Below are positions 12,728-24,699 of a stretch of 64,000 nucleotides of DNA, one piece after another. The notes below the pieces were generated by a model. The model did no database searches and was not told where the DNA came from. It saw nothing but the letters and a program-made list of their open reading frames with translations. The translations under genes were made by a program, and so were the position numbers. The stretch's first letter is position 1, and every line of letters begins with the position of its first letter. This stretch comes from Paramecium sonneborni (Eukaryota > Ciliophora > Oligohymenophorea > Peniculida > Parameciidae): positions 33,811 through 97,810 of the forward strand of contig CAJJDN010000101.1 of the NCBI GenBank assembly GCA_905182985.1. The letters run 5' to 3'.

Positions 12728-13939
12728 ATGGGACTTTAGCAATGGAATGCACTACAAAATAATTCTAAACTTATTAAGTTACTTTTCCAAATTAATTTCC
12801 TCAAGCTCCCTAAATATTTTTCACTTTACCCTGGATTAGTATAATACATAATGAGGTAGAATTTCGATTTGAAACAAAGGATATAACAACTTTAAGTAAT
12901 GCCATTTGATAATTTATGATTATAAAATTTAGTTTGAATGTCCAAAAACAAATCAGGTTTTTAAAGTAGAAGTGGAATGGTATGCATTTAATGATCAAAG
13001 AATTTAGGTTATCAATTGCTTTAATAGAGATAATCCGATAAATGAAACATTTCAACACAATAATCCTAATGCTTTGACTGGATTTCTTACTTGGACAAGC
13101 TTTTCCTTTTTAGGTGCAATTAATTTTTAAATAGAGGTATTATCGTTGTAATTATTTTTCTTCAGATAATTTAAATAACTTCTTTAAATGTATCTGTCGG
13201 TATATCTAATACAAATAATATAAAACAACTTGGTTATCAAATAATATTAGGTATAGAGGAAGCATTTGTTAATTTGGGAGTAAAAGCTGCTATGAGTGAA
13301 GTTATTATTGCAGTCCCCGTATTACCAAAGAAAACTTTCCTACTTACTTATTTAGGTTTCATTTTATCATAAAGTGATGCAATCAATTTAATTTAATCTC
13401 GTGATCTAACAACTAGTCCGGGTGAATTAATTTATAAAATAGCTGAATCAGCAGCAGATCCTTTATATTCTAAAAATTTTCATTTACCTGTCTGGGTTTC
13501 TAATACTTTTACTAAATAATATAAATAACTTAAATATTCCAAGATTTAAATATTTCACAAATAAAATCTAGACTTTAATCTGAAATCTTTTATTCAATTT
13601 GAATAACAAAATTAAATTTTCAATTAAAATGGTATTTATAGAATACTCATTGATCAGTAAACTAAATAAATTAATTTTTTAATATAAATTGCTTGTTATT
13701 AAGGCTTAAATAGAATGATTAAGTTTGTTAATTGTTAAAAATGTGATAAGAGCTAAACATTTTCAATTAAACACTCTTGTGATAATCCAAATAAATTATT
13801 ACTCTGTAAACTTGACTTATTTGTTGTAACTGAGGCAATTTAAGAGCTGGTCATAATTATTGAAAATTTCAATTTTTAAATCAAATAGATACTTTATAAT
13901 TCATTTGTTGAGGAAGTAATTCTAATTCAATATTATTGA
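12728..13939 (+). pseudogene. H-type-lectin-like gene with two 5' frameshifts
   Basis: Three consecutive frames spell one protein. ATG 12728 gives QQWNALQNNSKL. A shifted frame gives VTFPNQFPQAPQIFFTL and FRFETKDITT, which match the strand pattern of H-type lectin domains (F...F...P.V). A third frame gives FECPKTNQVFKVEVEWYAFND and runs on. After a 29-nt intron (13137-13165) the last frame is open for about 258 codons to TGA 13937-13939, with KQLGYQIILGIEEAF and a late Cys cluster (VNCQKCDKSQ, KHSCDNP). The slips at about 12775 and 12900 disable the lectin part. The remaining frame is long and clean, so decay looks recent, or these two places are sequence errors. Lectin assignment is by pattern only. 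Confidence 0.5.
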
Positions 13940-15117
13940 ATATTGATAAATATTATAAAGTTTTTAGCATAGTACTTATTAAAGATCTAAAAAATCTATC
14001 TCTCTTATTTTTTGAGACTACTTATTAATATATTCTATTTAATTTTTCTACAATAAATAATAAAATAATGATAATTTTATTTAAAGCAAGTCTTTCTTAT
14101 CGATAATAAAAGATTGATAATGAAAATTATAATAAAGGCTTTATGATAAGAATTATTATAATATAACATCTTAAAATAATTATTATGAAAATAAAATCTT
14201 TCTCGAAAAAAGGAAAAAAATGTTATCCTGAAGATTTGAATGAAGCCAAATATTAAGGAAATCTTAAAAGATGTATGCAAGTATGTATATTAGTTAATTG
14301 TTTTGGATATGAAGTAATATGATCTTGCATTAAATGTTACAATTTTTTGAAATCTGTTAATAGCAAGAGATAGATCATGACACTGTCCTTCATAATCTGA
14401 TTGCAAACAGTTAAAAAAAAAGATATACACAGATAACAGATAGTTTAAGATTAAATAATCATTCTTTTTAACTTTATAGATTAGATATGACCAACTTAAC
14501 CATGTGTCTATTTAACAAATATTTCATTTAGAGTTTTAATTGCTTTTTAAAGTAATGGCAACCAAAAAATGCTGAACTTGATGCATATTTGTCTTGAATA
14601 ATTTGCCTTTACCATCTTAATTCTAATTAATCATGGTCAATATTTCTAAATTATATACTATTTTAAATTCAAATTTGAAGCATTTACTGTAAATAAATAT
14701 TCAAAAAATATACATAGCCAATAATTAGATTATATTTGAATAAAATTTTTCATATGATCTTATCATAATTTAGAATAATTTATAAAATATTTCAGTTTTA
14801 TCAAATTTCCTTTTTGTCAAAAATATATCTACAAATTATTATGATACTATATATGAAATGAGATTGATTTCTAATACATGAGCAACAATGGGGCTATATT
14901 ATTTTGTGCAATTAATTTCTAATCTGCTATATTTAGATTAATGAAGGCAAATTCTCAAAAAAGAAAGGAATTAAAAATATTTACTCCAAATAGTTTAGTT
15001 TCATAAATGTTTAACTAAAACCAAAGGATAAATATTCAATAATACAAGAAGAAAAACTCTTAGTTTTGAATTTTAATGTTAAAAATACATACCTCTGAAA
15101 TCTATGAAATCTGTTCT
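13940..15117. other. AT-rich interval, no gene recognised
   Basis: The 67-codon minus ORF at 14077-14280 is hydrophobic but isolated and lacks any family feature. I do not call it. Confidence 0.4.
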
Positions 15118-15146
15118 ATTGATAGTGAATTCGATTCACTATCAAT
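15118..15146. repeat. Perfect 13-bp inverted repeat with 3-nt loop
   Basis: attgatagtgaat and attcactatcaat flank tcg, making a perfect hairpin-capable palindrome that includes an EcoRI-like gaattc. There is no T-run or gene end nearby to mark it as a terminator. Confidence 0.8.
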
Positions 15147-15149
15147 AAA

Positions 15150-15900
15150 TTGCTCGTTTAAAGCTATTTGCCAAACTAAAAACTTTAAAAATTCTTTCAT
15201 GTTTTCTATTTTTGACATTTCTTACAAAAGAAATCAACTATTTTCCTTGTAGATTTTTGTTAAATAATTAATTATCTTAAATTTATGCATCCTTATTAAT
15301 TTGATTAATTCAATAATTTTTTTTATTTGTTTTCTTCTATTTGATTCAACTTTTTTTCCTTTAAGTAAGAAAATAGCTGAAATTAACTTGATATATAATT
15401 TCTCTTTCACCCATTATTCTTAGAATAAACTTTAACAATCAGCATTTTTCTTTTTTTTAGGCTATTCTTCTATCATAGTATTAAATAACATCACATCAAT
15501 ATCTTATGATAATACTAATAGCTCGTACAAATCAAGAAAGTCTTAAATAGATTTGTGTATAAATTAAAATTTTATACTTTTTTATAAAATCAAGGAGCAA
15601 CTTCTAATATCTTTCTTATAATAACCATTTTTGCTATCATTATTAAAAATTTCATTCAACCAATCTTTTTCTTTATATATATTATAAACCTTATTATTTA
15701 ATAATTCATTCAAATCTTGAGTGATTTAATAGTCTTTAAGAATTTGATTATGTTCTTTTCATTCCAAATTTCTGTAGCCAACTCATTGTAATCTATTTAA
15801 TCCAAAAAGGTCTTTTACTTTACTAAAGATTCATAAATATCTTTTCATTTTTGTTTTTATAAATTAAAAAAATTTATTATTCTTCTTGATATAATTTAAT
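15150..15900 (-). pseudogene. Relic of a NACHT/WD40-type gene
   Basis: On the minus strand, broken frames contain FIHKSIQDFLICTSYQYY, resembling the HKS.QEFL block at the C-terminal end of NACHT modules in Paramecium WD40 proteins. Upstream an open stretch includes DLNELLNNKVYNIYKEKDW. Several TGAs interrupt it. The assignment rests on one motif and is weak. Confidence 0.3.
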
Positions 15901-16450
15901 GTAATTGTAGTCTAAACTTACATCAAAAATAACACTTAATCACTATCTCTATCATATATGGTATCAAAAAATCAGAAAGATTAAAACATTAGATTCAAGG
16001 CTTTTAATAATCAACACTTATTTGTAACTAATAATTTATTAAAATTATTTTATGTTTATCATTTTAGAAATTTCAAAATTAAACATGAATATTAGTAATC
16101 TTGCCTCCTTATATTCTCTTATATTGATTATAAAAGAATATATTCATTTATATTAAGACAAAAATATTAATATACATTACTTTTTATTTAAATTTTAAAC
16201 TCTAAGATTGTAAATTTTGAAAACATATAAACCCAAATTTCTCTTTACTTTTATTCCTAAAATGGCAATTTAATTCATATTATTAGTATTTTTCAAATAA
16301 ATTGGAAATAAGGGAATAAAATCAATTCAACAGTAAGTTTGTTAAAATTATTTGCATACTTAATCTAAGAAAATAACACAAAAATCAATATAAATATCTA
16401 ACATTAACTATAATAATTTTTTATTATTTATGAATATAATTATATTTATT
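15901..16450. other. AT-rich interval downstream of the 442-aa ORF
   Basis: No supported gene or repeat. Confidence 0.4.
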
Positions 16451-17779
16451 TCAATTAAAATCGACTGTTTAAAATTTATTTATTAGGAAATTCATATCAT
16501 AAAAATCTTATTTCCAAATTGATAATTTATTATAATCAAAATTTACTAAGAATTCACTATTAATAATTTTTAACAATGTATCAGATGGTCTCATTTGATT
16601 TTTTATATGAAGATACAAAAGTTACTTTGCTAAAATTGTACTATAAACTTAAATATAATCTTATGAAATAGCTACCAATAATTTATCAAATTTTATTAAG
16701 TAAATTTGAGTAGATTAAAATGTTTCTAAATTTCTTATTTTTCTTATGATTTTCCCATTTAGCAAACAAAATTAATATATAAAAGAATGGAATTTATCTT
16801 TATGCACTATTTAGTATATTAATTTGCTGTTATTACTAATACAGCTTTCTTTATCAGAATTATCAGGTAAGTTTGTAAGATTCTTTTTAATTTACAATGA
16901 TTTTCCATTTTTACAATAAATTATACTTACAATATTTTCAAAAAATATTATTAAGTAATCATTGTATAATAGAAGTTAATAAGGCTTTTTATATGAGTTT
17001 AAAAAACTTATTTTACTAGACATGAGTACTTAATTCTGATAAATCAATTTATTCAGATACATTGAATCTTCTATTTACAAAATAGTATCATGATAAAAAA
17101 TCGAAACATTTTCTGATTTATTTAAAACATACTAAACAAAAAGTGAATTATTGACATCATATAAACAAAATATTTCATTAGTATAAAATGCTATTTAATT
17201 TAATTAGAGATTGCAAATGATTTTTGCTGTATAAATTTTATAATTAATATCTACTTCAAATCTCTTAAACATAGAAAAATCTTTTTAATTATAGGTAATG
17301 ATAATTAATCTGCATCTTTAAAACTTGTTATTCATTATTATTCCAGTTTGTATAAAAATAAGAAATAGAAAATCCTTTGTTCCCTCTATCAGTAATATTT
17401 TGTATTTTTCTTTTATCTAAATATTAAATTGAGGATCTGAATATATTTAAAAAAAATATTTGTTAATTTGTTTTTTTAATATTTCAAACTAAAATAGCAA
17501 ATAATCCTGTAAATCTTATTCTTACAATTTACTGCTAATATATTAAATTTTATTTTCATCAAGATACTCATCCTCTATTAAATCATATTAATCTTCATCA
17601 AAAGTATAATTCATTACATCCTTTATTATTTCTTAGTATTCTTAATTTTATTATTGATACTCTGCAATAAATTTGAAATTTAAGTGAAGCCATTCTATAT
17701 GAAATTATTCTTGTATTTTATTAATCAAGTTGATTAATTCAAATTTCTCTTCATCTTTATCAAAATTAGGAAAACTCAT
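16451..17779 (-). CDS. 442-aa protein, possible beta-propeller-like, intronless
   Basis: I checked every codon: from ATG (17779-17777) to TGA (16453-16451) there are 442 sense codons and no TGA, in a region where random sequence would be expected to give several. The N-terminal ~100 residues are acidic and helical (MSFPNFDKDEEKFELINLI; YTFDEDQYDLIEDEYLDEN). The rest alternates short beta-like strands, including FDKLLVAISQDYIQVYS and INSEFLVNFDYNKLSIWK. These have the spacing and closing W/Y of degenerate WD40 blades. No signal peptide or membrane segment is seen. The isolated position between relics leaves open whether it is expressed. Function unknown. Confidence 0.55.
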
Positions 17780-19206
17780 AATTATATTAAATTTAAAATA
17801 TATTTATTTACCCACGCAAATATTAAAAATTTTTTTATTACTTATTACTACTATCTATAATTTAATTCTATCAGAATTATCCTTAATTACAAAAATTATT
17901 ATAGAACATATTAATTATTATTCGAAATCAATTTCTAAAATTGTAATAGTTTTTGGATAAATAAATGGGATGAAATATATAAATTAAATCATGAAATTTA
18001 AGATAAATTTAAACAATCTATGCAAAAATATCAAAACAAAAACACTTAAAATAATATTTACGGTTTTTTATATGATTAAGTTCATATAAAAAATTTGTGA
18101 AGTGAAATATAATTCTTTATTTATAACGTTAATATAAATTTTTAATTTTTCAAAAAATTCATGAAATCACAAAATATATGGATAGTAATTTGGTATTAAT
18201 AATTTTCCAGTTAACATATCTAAATTTTTTTGTAAACTAAAAAAAGAATATATTGTTATGTAATAATTCCTTAAAAATTATTAGTAATTTCAGTTAAAAT
18301 GACGATTGATTGATAAACAATAAACATAAAAATTCAACCCTAAATAATTTGTATATTATGAAAGAAAATATCAACTTTCTTTAATATTAAGGGGCTCTAA
18401 AGATTCTCTTAATATATAAAATAATTATTTAATTGATCATAAACCGATATATTATTTTTCCATAAATGTTTAGTTTTGTTACTAAAAGTTATTTTATTAT
18501 TAGGGAAGAATTCTTTTTCTATTTTAAATTTATAACTATTACATTATTTTTATAAATGAGAATACTTAATCAATAACTTAAGAAATAAAACTAATTTTCA
18601 AAAAATAAATTAAGCTTCCTGAGATTATTTATAGATTTCCTGTTTTGATTGAATTTAGTTAAAAAAAATGGATCTTTTCATAGGTCAAAAATTATCAAGA
18701 TAAATAATGATCAATGATTATTAAACATTAAATTCTAATCTTTCTACTTGTAATGTTATAAATATTTAAATAATCTACTATCTTGTATATTAAAGATTTA
18801 AAAAATATTAAAAAAAATATTTTCTTAATTGATTCATAATTAATCCATATTTTAAATATTTAATTATACATTTTAAACTTTTATAAAATATCATATATAT
18901 TAGAAATTGCTTTAAATTAATTTATGTTAAAAGTTCTTATTTAATCTTTATAATATAATAATATTTTTGAGGCTTCTTTAAATATTTAATTTAGAACTTT
19001 AGACTTTTAAACTTATTACTTTTTGTGATTTGTAGATTTTTAAACTTTCTATTAAAATCTTATTACATTCACGATCTCGTATCTATATCTTCCCTATTAA
19101 CCGCAATCCATATTATTATACTTAGAGATATATTAAAGCATTTATCAACCATCTTAACATTATAAATGTACTCTAGTTAAGATTATAGAAATTAATTAAA
19201 TATAAA
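17780..19206. other. Interval between two divergent long ORFs
   Basis: Upstream of both the minus ORF (start 17779) and the plus ORF (start 19207). No gene recognised; the 76-codon plus ORF at 17730 is an antisense shadow at its 5' end. Confidence 0.4.
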
Positions 19207-22200
19207 ATGTATTTATTTACAACAATATTGATTTTTTGCACTTGCAGCAAATAACATTACAAAAAATAATAAGATTTTTATATTTACCCAACCCAAGGAG
19301 AATATATCGATATATAATTAGCTGTTTATGATAAAGAATAGATTTGGAATGAAAATTATATAAAGAGATTCCCAACATTTATTGAATAAGAAATTTTTTT
19401 GCTTCATTAAAGTAATATGAAATATTTTTATCATCCACAAGTTCCATTTATTACAATAAATAATGCTGTTGAAAAAATAAGTAGCTTATAAGGAATAAGT
19501 AATAAAATTAATAAATTAGATTTTAAATCTTTATCCTCAAATGAAAGCCATTTTCTCACAATCTCAACAGATGATTAGATACAATTGTATGAATGGAAAA
19601 ATTAGCTTATGTCATTAATTGAACCTTCTATTAATATTGAAGATTTAGGTTTATGTTATACTGCCACATTTTCCTTTGAACCTAATTATTATATAGTTGA
19701 TTGCTATGAAAATAATTAACTTAACATTCTTTAATTTGGAGATTAAATGAACTTAATTTATTAAAATCCAACAGTATTTTTAATGTTACCTATTAAAACA
19801 AATTTTAAATTATATTAAATAGGAGATTAGAATTATATAATCTATGTATAATATTTTTAAAATTATTCTATTCTAACTTTATTTTCAAAAGAATTTCAAA
19901 ATTTGACATATTGGATTGATTAATTTATAGATTTTGATGTTGCAAATTAAGGAAGTAAATTAATCTATGTACTCACAACTCAATCACTAATTTAATTATA
20001 AATATCTTAAGATATTTAGTTTGTAGATCTGACAACGTATTTAGATAATAATATGTATGATTAATATTAATCCTTTTCAATTTATTACAATTACTAATAT
20101 CAGGCTTCATGTGATCAAATCATAATAAAGTAAGAAAATTATATTTCACAATTCTAAGGATATGTAGGTGAAATCGTTTTGGTAATTTCAACATCTTACA
20201 CTTTTACACCGAATCCTTTCAATTACTTTATATTTAACTAATATTTTATGCTATATTAGGTTGATAAATCAATTATAATTTAAGGTATATAATAAAATCT
20301 ATATTCAACTTTGAATTTACCATCTAATACAACTTTACTCTATTATAACATCTTTACTAATGAACTATTTTCATTTGATTCTATTATTTAAGTCTATTAG
20401 ATATCAAATCCAAAGTTGATGATTAATTTAACAAATGTAGTTAAATTAAATTAAAAAATTACGATATTCAGCCAATAATAATAGAATAAATCAAGATTCC
20501 AAATAGAATTTTCCTTGACGATTAATTTATTGGATAAAAATGATACTAATATTTATAAAACCTTATCTAATGAATATTTTTTAAAGTTTTAGAAAAAGCA
20601 TCTCTTTTATAATTTATCATAATCATAATAATATATCTTTTAAATAACTGGATTTTAGGGAGAATTGCTTAATTATACTGTTAATTAAAATGATCCAACT
20701 TTAGGTATATTTTAGAATATTACTTTTATGAAAATTTGTGAATTTAATACTAAGAATTTTGATTTATTATAGATAGTAAACAAGAATATATCTTTTTATT
20801 ATATAATAGGTTATAAAGATTAAACCCTAGAATTCTATTTATGTTAGCAATAAAATTTATTACCCAATACAGAATGCTAGAATTTAAGTTCATTCTAAAC
20901 ATCACCAAATGTTATATCATTGTAATATGGTTTAAGTGCATAATATACTTTAGTTGCAGGATTAAGTTATCAAAATTCAATTTCTTTATTTCAATTAAAT
21001 TTAAATCAAAATATATCACAATATGATTTATAAATAAAATAAGATTTTTCTGATTTTATTTTGATATACAATAGTGTAATAGTATTAATAAAAAATAAAG
21101 AAATTCAAATAAATTCCTTTGATTAGAGTATCTAAAAAACCATAAACTAAAACACTATAAGTAATTTATTTTAGAACTATTCTAATCTAACATTCAATCC
21201 AATTTAAATTGCTACTTATTCATAGTTAATATCTTCTGTTATTTTTATAAACAACTTTTATAATGTTTTAATTATTGAAGTAAATTTATAATTTTCAATA
21301 ATACCCCTTAGTTATATTAACATTTAAAATCAAATATTTGGGATAAATATTGTAAACTATTAAATTATCATCTCATATATTTGCAATTATTAGAATTCGA
21401 TTTGTTTTTAAGTTTGGAATATCCAAAATTTCATAAAACCTTTTTATGTCAAATCACTCTAAAGAGTTCCTTATGATAATAGTATTTAGCTCCAATCAGA
21501 TAATTTATTTTTTTATGTTTCTTCTTTAAGTTTTGGTACTTTGATTTATACCCCTAATTTATTTGAAAAAATGTCACTTTATAAAAACTTATAATTTAGC
21601 TCTTTTTTATCAAGCATGAGTAATTTATAGAGGTCTCTTATATTTAAGGGAAATAAATTATATTAACTTTTATTTTTTGAAACATACTCCTTTTCTTTCA
21701 ACAAATCTTTAAATTCCTCTTATTTTAATAATACTTTCCCAAGACTTATTTTTAATTTTTCAGTTACAACACCATTAAATGTTTCTGCTTAATAATTTAC
21801 ACCTAATGAAAGCTTTATATACTATTCAAACTTTACATAAATTTAAAATTTTAGTAATATAACATTGAATTAATCTGTATGCAATAATTATATAAATAAA
21901 ACAAGTAAATAGCTATCAATACCATTAAATTTATTAGTTAATTAATAAATACTCAACTGTTCAACACCAAATGATTCCAAAATTTTAAATAAATGCAAAT
22001 TAACTGACACCAACTGGATTACATTTTTAGATAATTATACTTTTTTTAACTTAATAAATGTTGTAAATGATCAATATTATGCTATATAAAACTATTAATC
22101 AATTGTGATTTATAATATCAATCTAGACTACATATGGACATTGAACTATTCTAATTAAAGTTTTACTAATTGTATTATTTCAACATCTTAATATAATTCT

Positions 22201-23364
22201 TTATATTCTATTTGCCAAAAAGATGCCTAAAAATAATACTTGGTTAACTTTATTTTTAATGACTTAGGTCATATTTTATAAATGATTGTCTAACCTTTAG
22301 AAATGTACTTTTAATCTATTTAAAAGTATACTAGAATTTTTAATTATAATTTTATTTTGGCAAATTAGAATGATCAAGATTATTAAAATTGTTAAAGTAT
22401 GTATTTTTTTTTAGATGATTTCACATTATTAGTTGGGCCTTAATCTTTTGGAAAATGTGTAATAGATTATGATACATTGTTTTTAGGAAATACTTCTTTT
22501 CAGGATTAATTAGTAAGTAAAATAGCAATTATTTTAATAACTAATTACCCTCCTGATTATTACACAACTCTAAATTATATGATTTTGATGATAAATTAAA
22601 CTAAAATAATATTTGGGGATTAACATCTTTATGATGTAGAAATTAGGCCTGTTTAATCAAAAATTTAATTAAACTTTACCCAAATATAAGTCTTACAATA
22701 ATTTTTCCTTTAAAGTCTTATCTAATGCATTTCTAACAACATGAGTGTGATATTTTATTTAACCTATAATTATCCTAATTAGATTTAAGAGGGGGAAGGG
22801 AGTCAATTTACAATCAATAACATAAATGCAATTATTCCATAATATGGTTATCTTTAATTATCTACAAAAACTGCTTATTCAAATGGAATATTGATGTAAA
22901 TCTATTCTTAATCAAACCTCCTTTTTACAGCTTCATTCTACAACATATCTTAAATTAATTATGTAGATGACATCACTCCAATTTTAATGTTTTAAGGATA
23001 GAGTAACTTAAATTCGATTTAGCAAGTCATGATGATTAAAAAATTAGAACAATAAAATGAACAGTTAGGTACATTTTTATCTTTTTATTACAATAAAATA
23101 ATACTGTATCCTATTAATAAATAATATTTAAATTGTGATATTAAAAAACATGGATAAACTATTTAAACTAATATATCGTGTAAAAATTAATATTACACTG
23201 GAACTTTTTAAATTACATTAGAAGTTCCCAGTTTATAATATAAAAAATAGCATTGGATGATAGCATTATTATTGATTATTCTAGTTCTTTTAATTTTATT
23301 TTATTTCTTAGTAAGATACAGATTGAGAAATATGAAGAATTTGTATACAGAAATTGAATTATGA
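19207..23364 (+). CDS. Giant intronless single-pass surface protein, 1,385 aa
   Basis: One frame runs from ATG 19207 to TGA 23362-23364 without a TGA and without any intron, which is unusual at this length in Paramecium. The N-terminus is a likely signal peptide (MYLFTTILIFCTCS). A huge ectodomain follows, rich in Asn, Gln, Ser, Tyr and Ile with many N-x-S/T sequons (for example NRTS-type sites are absent but LNQSV, FNNTF, NMSV and NISQ occur). Cysteines are sparse, with CISNN, DCDIKK-like and SCKNQYYTG near the end. A single membrane helix lies at about residues 1345-1367 (MIALLLIILVLLILFYFLV) with a short basic tail (RYRLRNMKN) ending in ELTE-like acidic residues. Topology is type I: the bulk is outside or lumenal. 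No known domain is recognised. It stands alone among decayed genes yet is perfectly open, which argues for selection. Confidence 0.8.
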
Positions 23365-24699
23365 AATTATAAACCATTAATTAAATGAACATCTACATAT
23401 ATAAATACAATTCTTTGATAAATATATTGATTTTGAAATTAAGCTAAAAAGTTAATTTCAATCCAAAATTTAATTTTATTTCATTTATATATTTATTTAA
23501 GTAATTAAATATATATTTGTATATTGATAGCTTTTTTATACTTCTATTAATTTTTTAGAAAATTTATAATATCATATCCTAGTCTTTGTGATATTTAAAA
23601 AAATAGTTTATATTTTCTTGCTAAATTCAATTTCTTTGAACCAATTTTATCCTTTTTTTTGAATCAATTCCTATTTCATGTTTTTACGATAACTTAATTC
23701 AATAAGCCAAGATAACATAAAATAAAAAGTTAAGTTAAGATAACTGATAAATAATTAAAATAAAATATTGAATGAATAATTCATTAATCATTATAATCTT
23801 TCACAATCAATCTCGAGTGTTTGGTGTTTTTAATTTGATCTAATGGAGGATTGTTGGATTTTGGATTTTTTTTATTTCTTAAAAATCTATTTTTTTGTTA
23901 TTAGAGTTTTCCCAAATCCTTTGATATCTCTAAATGATTTTTTGAAGATCTACTTAACTAAAAATTAGTTGTAATATTTATTAATGCATTAGTTAAAGAA
24001 TATATAAAAAAATAACAAAGGGCATGTATACATAAAAATAAAATACACTAAATTGTAATCAATATACCACCAAATCTGTAAATAGCCTGAACAATTTTAA
24101 GGATAACTAAGAGAAAAAATCTACAATTTAGAATTAAAGTTGCAAAAATTATTTTTTTATTTAACCATTATTTTCTATAAATGTAATTGGTGTTAACAAA
24201 CTTATAATGAGTGATAGTTATTAAAATCTCAAACTTAATTTTAAGATTTCACTTTTCATATAAATTAAGGATGTTATTTAATGGATAAACTAAATATTAA
24301 TAAAAATTATATAAATTACTTTAAATTATTTTTATTTAAATATTGCCAAATTTCCTGAATATATTTACAAAGCATTTTCCTTTTTTTTTTTGCAATTCAT
24401 AAGCACTATGATCAGAATCTTTAAATTATAATTTATGCTTTCATTATTATTTTATTTCAATAGACATTAATTCAAATAAAGAAAGAATGAAAAAGCAATC
24501 AATATACCATAAAATAATAGAATTGGTTATTCATTTTATATTATTACAGAGTTTTGTGGGTTATTGAAAATAATGATGATTGAGTATTATTTTATTTATA
24601 TATTGAATTATTTGAGTATTTAACTTAAAAGATATTGAGATATTTTAATTATCAATTTCTTCAATTAAAAACTCATACTTTAATAATAATCCTGAATAA
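23365..24699. other. AT-rich interval, no gene recognised
   Basis: Short frames only. Poly-T and poly-A tracts are common. Confidence 0.4.
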
